Notes under the pieces: generated by a model
Seen by the model: only the letters and a program-made list of their open reading frames with translations
Databases searched by the model: none
What the model was told of the DNA's origin: nothing
Program-made: the position numbers and the translations under genes
Assembly: GCA_039916485.1 (NCBI GenBank)
Contig: JBDSLH010000022.1
Location: forward strand, 1-14,699
Direction: 5' to 3'
Source: JAPUDQ01 sp039916485
GTDB taxonomy: Bacteria > Patescibacteriota > Saccharimonadia > Saccharimonadales > Saccharimonadaceae
DNA length: 14,699 bases
Part shown: positions 1 through 4,596 of the stretch, piece after piece
How the letters are laid out: each line of letters opens with the position of its first letter
Numbering within the stretch: the stretch's first letter is position 1

Positions 1-318
1 GCCGGCTTTTTTCATAGCGCGCTGTAAGTGTCGTTTGTCTTTGACCACAAATGCGATATTAACTGGATCTGCGGGCCATCCGTCTGAAGTAGTGACATAT
101 CGGGGGATATGATCTGGACGAAACACAACTTGCCAGAACCGACTTGCCAACGGCAAAAGTATATAGGCAAGCACCGCATATGCTAGCAGAACGGCTGGGA
201 AAATTGGCAGACGACGATCAAGATACGGAAATAACACGAATGTTGTGATGCTTGCAAGCGCAATTATCAATATCACAGTCAAGACTCGCCAAATTATTCG
301 GAGGATGTTCCTATACAT
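1..318 (-). CDS. LssY_C-like two-span membrane protein, N-terminal part only
   Basis: The first 106 residues of a gene that runs off the left edge, starting at an ATG at 318-316. Two hydrophobic segments are visible, about residues 9-31 and 37-59, separated by a short polar turn (PYLDRRLPIF). A soluble part follows, with DPVNIAFVV at about 84-92 and then a basic helix ending in MKKAG. From memory, the DPVN(I/L) strand followed by a basic helix and AG resembles the start of LssY_C domains found in PAP2/DedA-associated membrane proteins; no catalytic residues lie in the visible part. The start is supported by a TACAAT -10 box 7 nt upstream, which would give an almost leaderless mRNA; no Shine-Dalgarno is evident. 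It is divergent from the glycoside hydrolase. The membrane topology is seen directly; the family name is tentative. Confidence 0.6.
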   Translation of the reverse strand, partial: MYRNILRIIWRVLTVILIIALASITTFVLFPYLDRRLPIFPAVLLAYAVLAYILLPLASRFWQVVFRPDHIPRYVTTSDGWPADPVNIAFVVKDKRHLQRAMKKAG

Positions 319-325
319 TACTCTT

Positions 326-354
326 ATTGTACCGTATCTGGAGACAGAGTATAA
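326..354 (-). promoter_or_regulatory. Overlapping divergent promoter of the LssY-like gene
   Basis: On the minus strand, TACAAT (331-326) sits 7 nt ahead of the ATG at 318. A poor -35 candidate, TTATAC (354-349), is 17 bp upstream and overlaps the TATAAT of the opposite promoter. The two RNA polymerase footprints would cover the same DNA. An imperfect palindrome TCTG-N4-CAGA (337-348) lies in the shared spacer. The -35 is weak, so the call rests mainly on the -10 and its spacing to the start. Confidence 0.45.
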
Positions 355-355
355 T
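327..355 (+). promoter_or_regulatory. Promoter of the glycoside hydrolase/yvcK unit
   Basis: A perfect -10 hexamer TATAAT (350-355) lies 17 bp downstream of a weak -35, TTGTAC (327-332). Transcription should start near 362, one or two bases before the ATG at 364. A GAGGTC stretch (356-361) between the -10 and the ATG would be too close to the start to act as a normal ribosome binding site. Confidence 0.6.
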
Positions 356-363
356 GAGGTCAA

Positions 364-1623
364 ATGTCACAAAAATACACATTTCCAAAAAAATTTCTTT
401 GGGGTGCAGCGACAAGTGCGCATCAAGTCGAAGGTGGTAACCATAACCAGTGGTCCGTCTGGGAACTACAAAATGCGAAAAGTTTAGCGCAGCAAGCAAA
501 ATATAGGCTGAACAATTTACCTCACTGGGACGAAATTAAGCATGATGCCACCAACCCCGAGAACTACGTGTCTGGTAAAGCCTCGGACCATTACCGACGC
601 TATGAAGAAGATTTTGATCTACTAGTAGACATGAATATGAATGCGTTTCGATTTAGTATCGAATGGTCGCGTATAGAACCTGAGGAGGGAGTGTGGAATG
701 AGCATGAGATACATCATTACAGAAACTATTTGCTAGCACTACGTAAGCGGGGCATACAGCCAGTAGTCACGATGTTCCACTGGACTATGCCAGTTTGGTT
801 TGATAAAAAGGGCGGATTTGAAAAACGCAGTAATGTGAAATATTTTGTACGATTTTGTGAAAAAATATTTCAGGAACTTGGTGAACATTTCAAAATAGTT
901 TGTACGTTTAATGAACCAGAAGTGTATGTCGCTTTTGGGTGGCTGCATGAAGGTGAATGGCCGCCATCAAAGCGCGGAAAATACCTACTAGGCTATTGGA
1001 CGTATCTCAATATTGCGACCGCTCACAACAAAGTCTTCAATGTAGCAAAACGGCACGCGCCACACCTACGACTCGGTACAACCAAGAATATGGCTCATCA
1101 CTATCCTGGTGATAAATCTTGGAAAACCAGGTTTACTATTCCATTTACGCAGTATATGGAGGATTATCTCTATCTGAACCGCATAAAACGACACATGCAC
1201 TGGGTAGGTGTTAATTATTATTTTTCAAACAGATACATGAAAGGCTACATAAACAATGAGGTGGATCATATGCAGGACATGGGGTGGGAGATGAAACCCG
1301 AAGACATTTCGCATGTACTCGAGCGCGTGTATAACAAATATAAAAAGCCGATCATCATAACAGAAAACGGCGTCGCAGATCTCGACGATCGATACAGGAA
1401 ATGGTGGATTGCACACACCCTAGATGCCATACATCGCTCAATGAAAAAAGGCGTCGCAGTACACGGCTACTTGCATTGGAGTTTACTCGATAATTTTGAA
1501 TGGGCAAATGGTAAATGGCCACGATTTGGTCTCTATCATGTTGACTATCGGACAATGAAGCGCACTCCTCGCTCGAGTGCATTATGGTTTGCGAAAGTTA
1601 TTAAAACTATGCGACAATTGTAG
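364..1623 (+). CDS. Glycoside hydrolase family 1 (beta-glycosidase)
   Basis: A complete 419-residue, single-domain GH1 TIM-barrel enzyme, a retaining beta-glycosidase hydrolysing beta-glucosides or beta-galactosides. The N-terminal signature FLWGAATSAHQVEGG spans 11-25, with Q21 expected to bind the sugar in subsite -1. The acid/base motif TFNEP gives E184, and the nucleophile motif ITENG gives E334. The C-terminal FEWANGKWPRFGL contains the E379-W380 pair that contacts the sugar. It is at the short end of the family (usually about 440-480). There is no signal peptide, so it should act in the cytoplasm on imported di- or oligosaccharides. The ATG at 364 is favoured because the GH1 signature begins about 10 residues later and a TATAAT box is immediately upstream. 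The yvcK-like gene follows 2 nt after the stop. Exact substrate cannot be read from sequence. Confidence 0.95.
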   Translation: MSQKYTFPKKFLWGAATSAHQVEGGNHNQWSVWELQNAKSLAQQAKYRLNNLPHWDEIKHDATNPENYVSGKASDHYRRYEEDFDLLVDMNMNAFRFSIEWSRIEPEEGVWNEHEIHHYRNYLLALRKRGIQPVVTMFHWTMPVWFDKKGGFEKRSNVKYFVRFCEKIFQELGEHFKIVCTFNEPEVYVAFGWLHEGEWPPSKRGKYLLGYWTYLNIATAHNKVFNVAKRHAPHLRLGTTKNMAHHYPGDKSWKTRFTIPFTQYMEDYLYLNRIKRHMHWVGVNYYFSNRYMKGYINNEVDHMQDMGWEMKPEDISHVLERVYNKYKKPIIITENGVADLDDRYRKWWIAHTLDAIHRSMKKGVAVHGYLHWSLLDNFEWANGKWPRFGLYHVDYRTMKRTPRSSALWFAKVIKTMRQL

Positions 1624-1625
1624 TT

Positions 1626-2615
1626 ATGTCTGGACTAAAAGTTGTTGTCATCGGAGGAGGCACGGGTAGCTTTGTTGTTTTAAGTGGGCTGAAGCGCTAT
1701 ACCTCAAATATCACAGCACTCGTGAGTATGGCCGACGACGGTGGCTCTACTGGTCAGTTACGCGACGAACTGGGTGCGTTGCCACCTGGAGATGTGCGAC
1801 AGTGCCTTGTCGCTCTTAGCGACTCACCACGGCTACGGGAGCTTTTCACCTATCGATTTGAAGAAGGATCGCTACAAGGCCACGCTGTCGGTAACTTATT
1901 TTTGACAGCTCTCGAAAAAATGACCGGTAGTTTTGTAGAAGCAGTCGAAGAAGCCAGCCGTGTACTTGCCATCAAAGGCAAAGTAGAGCCAATATCACTG
2001 GATGAAATACATATGTCCATGGTTACACCTGCAGGGAAAGTGTTGAAAGGTCAATTTGTTGGCGCACACGCGGATTTTGAGGGCTCATTACGACCTGATG
2101 TACGACTTGATCAAGAGGCTCACATCAATCCCGCTGCGCGACAGGCAATTTTGGACGCTGATATCATAGTGATAGCTCCCGGAGGATTATATACGAGCCT
2201 GGCGCCAGCACTGATAGTAAACGGTGTCCAAGACGCACTCAAACAAGCGAAAGCTCCTCTTATATATGTTAGTAATTTAGTGACGAAACCTGGTCAGACA
2301 GATGGTTTTACAGTTTCCGATTATGCCTCCGAGATTGAACGCTTTACAGACCGCTACTTAGATCACGTGATATATAACAACACGCCCCCGAGTGACACAC
2401 TGTTAGAAAAATACGCCCACGACAACGAATATCCAGTAGCATTTAATGAGTCACAGATGTCTACGTCGCACTATCATGTACATGGGGTTGATCTGGTAGC
2501 TCGGAAGATCACGGCAGCTACAAACGGTGATTCGATTGCAGACGTTCGATCGTTTATCCGTCACGATCCCGATAAACTGGCGCAACAGATCATTGACATC
2601 GCTAAAAATTTGTAG
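1626..2615 (+). CDS. yvcK: YvcK/GlmR-like UDP-sugar-binding regulator (CofD-like fold)
   Basis: A 329-residue cytoplasmic protein of the YvcK (gluconeogenesis factor) family, close to the usual length of 310-330. Family features are clear: the Gly-rich nucleotide loop IGGGTGSFVVL from about residue 9, DDGGSTGQLRDELG (37-50), PPGDVRQ (53-59), HAVGN (86-90), an APGGLYTSLAP strand-loop, and a late NLVTKPGQTDGFTVSDY segment. In Bacillus subtilis the homologue binds UDP-GlcNAc, is needed on gluconeogenic carbon sources, and influences peptidoglycan precursor supply and PBP1 localisation; in mycobacteria CuvA has a similar role. It starts at an ATG 2 nt after the hydrolase stop without a Shine-Dalgarno, so translational coupling is likely. 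Its nearness to the mraZ-ftsQ cluster fits a cell-wall role. LPPG:Fo transferase (CofD) is less likely because nothing else of F420 synthesis is visible. Confidence 0.92.
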   Translation: MSGLKVVVIGGGTGSFVVLSGLKRYTSNITALVSMADDGGSTGQLRDELGALPPGDVRQCLVALSDSPRLRELFTYRFEEGSLQGHAVGNLFLTALEKMTGSFVEAVEEASRVLAIKGKVEPISLDEIHMSMVTPAGKVLKGQFVGAHADFEGSLRPDVRLDQEAHINPAARQAILDADIIVIAPGGLYTSLAPALIVNGVQDALKQAKAPLIYVSNLVTKPGQTDGFTVSDYASEIERFTDRYLDHVIYNNTPPSDTLLEKYAHDNEYPVAFNESQMSTSHYHVHGVDLVARKITAATNGDSIADVRSFIRHDPDKLAQQIIDIAKNL

Positions 2616-2617
2616 CG

Positions 2618-2648
2618 CTATTTATAGATTCTAAAAATAGTTTATAAT
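2618..2648 (+). promoter_or_regulatory. Promoter with embedded inverted repeat ahead of the HAD gene
   Basis: A perfect TATAAT (2643-2648) lies 14 nt before the ATG at 2663, placing the transcription start around 2655 and leaving a leader of only about 8 nt. No good -35 is present (TTTATA at 2621-2626, 16-bp spacer). Instead a 23-nt AT-rich inverted repeat (2618-2640; arms CTATTT...AAATAG with inner TA/TA pairing) fills the -35 and spacer region. It could be an operator, or a weak hairpin ending the yvcK transcript. Confidence 0.5.
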
Positions 2649-2662
2649 AGGGTACTTACGCT

Positions 2663-3463
2663 ATGGAACGTGATATACCTAAAGAAATAATTGTTGATGA
2701 ACTAACCCTTCTCGATTTTGATCGCACTCTTTTTGATACAGATAGATTCCATGACATTATCAAAGTCATGGCATATGAAGTTGCAGGAATAGTACCTGAG
2801 CATCTCGACCTAGTCAAAAAACAAAAAGAGGAACAAGAAATAAGCTTGCACACTGATGAGCTCCTACTCGCCATGCTTACCGATAGATATACGTCAGTTC
2901 AAGCAGCAGGTAGAATCGATGGTCCTACACCCGATGAGACGTTGTCATTGATATTCGAAGCAGTAATGCGCTACTGCATAGATCCTGAAGTCCGTGAGTC
3001 TTTGCTACTGCCGGGTGCTAAAGAGTATATTGAAAGCCTCAATAGCTCAGGTGCTATCGAAAGAAATGAAGTTATGATTTTGACACACGGAACTGATCCG
3101 CTGCAGATGCTAAAGATCATTTGTTCTGGTCTGGACTATCTACCACGACTCATTATGGATAATTCTGAAAAAGGAAAGTTTCTCAGTGAATCGCGCGATA
3201 AACAAGGTAACTATAGAATCATACGCAGTGACGGCACAATGATCATCGCACGTTCGATAGTGATGGTTGATGATAAGCCGATAATCTTTACAGATTTTCC
3301 AACAGCCGAGCAAGGTGCTCGTGGCTACTTGAAGCGGACTCGCGGGAAAAAAGTGCTAAAGTCGCAAAAGGGTCTTATACCCAAGAACGTAGAAAAAACA
3401 TATGACTTCCCAGTTACGACACGAGTTTTACTGGGTTCTATTGCTGTACACAACTCAGTATGA
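2663..3463 (+). CDS. HAD-superfamily phosphohydrolase
   Basis: A 266-residue soluble protein with all four HAD motifs: motif I DFDRT (D18, nucleophile; D20, acid/base) followed by LFDT; motif II T141 in MILTHGTD; motif III Lys at K170 or K172 in NSEKGKF; motif IV V-D203-D204 in VMVDDKP. The stretch between motifs I and II (about 26-135) is mostly helical and would be a C1-type cap. This supports Mg-dependent phosphoester hydrolysis or phosphotransfer; the substrate is not evident. The about 45 basic residues after motif IV (KRTRGKKVLKSQKG and on) are an extension not needed for the fold. It has its own promoter just upstream and ends with TGA, which shows that TGA is a stop in this genome. 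No functional link to its neighbours is apparent. Confidence 0.85.
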   Translation: MERDIPKEIIVDELTLLDFDRTLFDTDRFHDIIKVMAYEVAGIVPEHLDLVKKQKEEQEISLHTDELLLAMLTDRYTSVQAAGRIDGPTPDETLSLIFEAVMRYCIDPEVRESLLLPGAKEYIESLNSSGAIERNEVMILTHGTDPLQMLKIICSGLDYLPRLIMDNSEKGKFLSESRDKQGNYRIIRSDGTMIIARSIVMVDDKPIIFTDFPTAEQGARGYLKRTRGKKVLKSQKGLIPKNVEKTYDFPVTTRVLLGSIAVHNSV

Positions 3464-3475
3464 TTACTAATATAG

Positions 3476-3504
3476 TTGACAAATAATAAAGCTTGTGCTA
3501 TGAT
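3476..3504 (+). promoter_or_regulatory. Near-consensus promoter giving a leaderless mRNA
   Basis: TTGACA (3476-3481), a 17-bp spacer and TATGAT (3499-3504) form the best promoter in the window. The ATG at 3511 begins 7 nt after the end of the -10, exactly where transcription is expected to start. The message should therefore begin with, or within a base or two of, AUG. Confidence 0.8.
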
Positions 3505-3510
3505 GCGAGT

Positions 3511-3678
3511 ATGAAAAACAAAACAAACACATCAGCAGTTACGCACAACCAGACAGACGAAGATTTCAAAACATCATTGATCATCGTATCAATCGGTGCT
3601 AATCTCTTTGTCCTCACTACCTGGATGGTTGCTCAGTTGAGCTCGGATTACGCAGCACAACTTGCAACACTTATCTAG
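3511..3678 (+). CDS. Small single-span membrane protein, unknown function
   Basis: A 55-residue protein I do not recognise. A polar N-terminus rich in Asn, Thr and Gln (1-20) is followed by one hydrophobic helix (about 22-43, SLIIVSIGANLFVLTTWMVA) and a short tail (about 44-55). The pattern suggests a single-pass inner-membrane protein; orientation is unclear. The ATG at 3511 is chosen over an in-frame TTG at 3493 because that codon lies inside the promoter spacer. A near-consensus promoter ends 6 nt upstream and an intrinsic terminator follows 24 nt after the stop, so it is a self-contained monocistronic unit, which argues that it is real. It lies between the HAD gene and the division cluster; nothing in the sequence tells its role. 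Confidence 0.7.
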   Translation: MKNKTNTSAVTHNQTDEDFKTSLIIVSIGANLFVLTTWMVAQLSSDYAAQLATLI

Positions 3679-3702
3679 ATATATGGTCTGCCAGGTCTAT
3701 TG

Positions 3703-3737
3703 AAACACCCTCTGTAGCGTACAGCAGGGTGTTTTTT
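3703..3737 (+). terminator. Rho-independent terminator
   Basis: A long stem pairs ACACCCT-CTGTA (3705-3716) with TACAG-C-AGGGTGT (3720-3732), with one bulged base, a GCG loop, and flanking A/T pairs that run into TTTTTT (3732-3737). It ends the small-membrane-protein transcript and insulates the division cluster from upstream transcription. Confidence 0.9.
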
Positions 3738-3744
3738 GATAAAC

Positions 3745-3753
3745 TGTGGATAA
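3745..3753 (-). promoter_or_regulatory. Consensus DnaA box in front of the mraZ promoter
   Basis: TGTGGATAA on the plus strand is a perfect 9/9 match to the DnaA box TTATCCACA on the minus strand. It lies between the terminator T-tract and the first candidate -35 (3755-3760), an activator- or repressor-type position. Only one exact copy was seen in the window, so binding is a prediction. Confidence 0.5.
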
Positions 3754-3754
3754 C

Positions 3755-3782
3755 TTGCCATATCTAAAAAATAATGTATAAA
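3755..3782 (+). promoter_or_regulatory. Candidate promoter P1 of the division cluster
   Basis: TTGCCA (3755-3760, 5/6 to consensus) and TATAAA (3777-3782) are separated by 16 bp. The start would be near 3789, just upstream of the TGGGT boxes, leaving a leader of about 113 nt rich in A and C before mraZ. Confidence 0.55.
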
Positions 3783-3789
3783 AAAGTAC

Positions 3790-3830
3790 TTGCAGTGGGT
3801 AGGAGTGGGTAGTACTATGAGTGCAGTGGA
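3790..3830 (+). promoter_or_regulatory. MraZ operator boxes overlapping candidate promoter P2
   Basis: TGGGT at 3796-3800 and 3806-3810 form the TGGGN-N5-TGGGN arrangement described for MraZ operators. A degenerate third copy may be AGTGGA at 3825-3830, within an 8-nt repeat TGCAGTGG (3791-3798 and 3822-3829). The boxes exactly fill the 17-bp spacer of a second possible promoter, TTGCAG (3790-3795) and TACTAT (3813-3818). MraZ would either block that promoter or sit just downstream of P1. Confidence 0.65.
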
Positions 3831-3901
3831 ATCGTCCTCGGACGCAAAAACAAAAACCACGGCACTACAACAAACAACTAACCACCACGGAATCTTGCAA
3901 A

Positions 3902-4264
3902 ATGGCAACGACCGACTATTTTGAACGAAAGCTTGATGACAAGCGGCGATTAACTATCCCCGCTGAGCTTAGAGCTGAGTTCGCAAGCGGCGTCGTCATA
4001 ACCAGAGGATTCAAACAGTATCTTCACTTGTACTCACAATCAGTATGGGATGAAGAGGTTGAAGAAGCACTCGTAGGGGATGTCCTGGACGAACGCCTCG
4101 CAGACCTAAACGTACAGTTCCGCCATGGAAAGATCGGTGGAGAGTTGGACGAAAAGCAAGGTCGGATCACGATCGAGCAACAGTTACTAGATTATGCTGG
4201 CATCGATCTCGATGTCATAGTAGTACGCGCAGGTAAGTACTGGCGTATTAGTGCAGCACGTTAA
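3902..4264 (+). CDS. mraZ: MraZ transcriptional regulator
   Basis: A 120-residue protein with the two SpoVT/AbrB-like halves of MraZ. The first half has LDDKRRLTIPAELRAEF (about 10-26), with Arg in the DxxxR signature; the second has ELDEKQGRITIEQQLLDYAGID (from about 80) followed by VIVVRAGKYWRI. MraZ is a ring-forming DNA-binding protein that regulates its own dcw operon through TGGGN repeats, which are present upstream. The protein is shorter than usual (about 140-152) because it stops right after the last strand and lacks the C-terminal helix. The ATG at 3902 matches the normal N-terminus; an in-frame GTG at 3821 would add 27 low-complexity residues and overlaps the operator region. Only a weak GGA lies upstream. 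The second signature appears to carry one extra residue before KQGR. Confidence 0.9.
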   Translation: MATTDYFERKLDDKRRLTIPAELRAEFASGVVITRGFKQYLHLYSQSVWDEEVEEALVGDVLDERLADLNVQFRHGKIGGELDEKQGRITIEQQLLDYAGIDLDVIVVRAGKYWRISAAR

Positions 4265-4407
4265 CAATTAAACCCAATCACGGAATAGCTATTTCGTGAG
4301 ATCACCTATCTGATAGTGAGTGCGTGAATCAAGTGCTGACACGAAAATAATGCACTCGTACCTACAACACAACAACACACCTCCCAAAAACTCCACCTCA
4401 CATTTGT

Positions 4408-4413
4408 TATAGT
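4408..4413 (+). promoter_or_regulatory. Possible extended -10 element inside the leader
   Basis: TATAGT preceded by TG (TGT-TATAGT, from 4406) resembles an extended -10 promoter without a -35. If active, a transcript would start near 4420 and consist mainly of the hairpins at 4453-4471 and 4485-4512. This is weak evidence on its own. Confidence 0.2.
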
Positions 4414-4528
4414 CAGCTCATTTATTGAGCCACATAACAAACACACATAAGTCTCTCAAGGTCAATGAGAGTACTCGGTAACATTGGAGTGTCGGGCAAT
4501 CCCAATACTCCACACCACAACAACTCCA

Positions 4529-4557
4529 TTGACAAACTACAAAAACAAACACATACT
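4529..4557 (+). promoter_or_regulatory. Candidate internal promoter for rsmH
   Basis: A perfect -35 TTGACA (4529-4534) is 17 bp from CATACT (4552-4557, 4/6). Transcription would start near 4564, about 33 nt before the rsmH ATG, bypassing most of the structured leader. Confidence 0.45.
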
Positions 4558-4585
4558 GCGAAAACAAACATACTCGCTATCAGTT

Positions 4586-4591
4586 AGGTGA
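4586..4591 (+). promoter_or_regulatory. Ribosome binding site that sets the rsmH start
   Basis: AGGTGA lies 5 nt upstream of ATG 4597. It overlaps an in-frame GTG at 4588, which therefore is more likely part of the Shine-Dalgarno than a start. The downstream TGACCT (4589-4594) is complementary to the AGGTCA loop at 4459-4464. Confidence 0.6.
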
Positions 4592-4596
4592 CCTCA

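Larger units (their letters stand above)
4265..4596 (+). other. Structured A/C-rich leader between mraZ and rsmH (no gene seen)
   Basis: These 332 nt hold no convincing ORF. They are poor in G and rich in CA/AAC, but carry several hairpins: 4278-4299 (arms TCACG/CGTGA, nearly perfect 22-nt palindrome); 4302-4319 (TCAC.TATC/GATA.GTGA); GAGTGC/GCACTC enclosing CGTG/CACG about 4318-4359; 4416-4430 (GCTCA/TGAGC); 4453-4471 (CTCTCA/TGAGAG, loop AGGTCAA); and the strongest, 4485-4512 (12-bp stem with one mismatch and a CAAT loop). None is followed by a U-run, so these are not standard terminators. The region could be a cis-regulatory leader or an unannotated RNA. It resembles no riboswitch class that I can recognise. 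Confidence 0.55.

Noticed and set aside
3461..3463. Possible TGA recoding as in SR1/Gracilibacteria
   Set aside because: The HAD gene ends naturally at TGA and no real gene contains in-frame TGA.
3821..3901. Longer MraZ from GTG 3821
   Set aside because: The extra 27 residues are low in complexity and unlike MraZ N-termini, and the codon overlaps the operator/promoter.
4588..4596. GTG start for rsmH
   Set aside because: The GTG lies inside the AGGTGA Shine-Dalgarno that serves the ATG at 4597.
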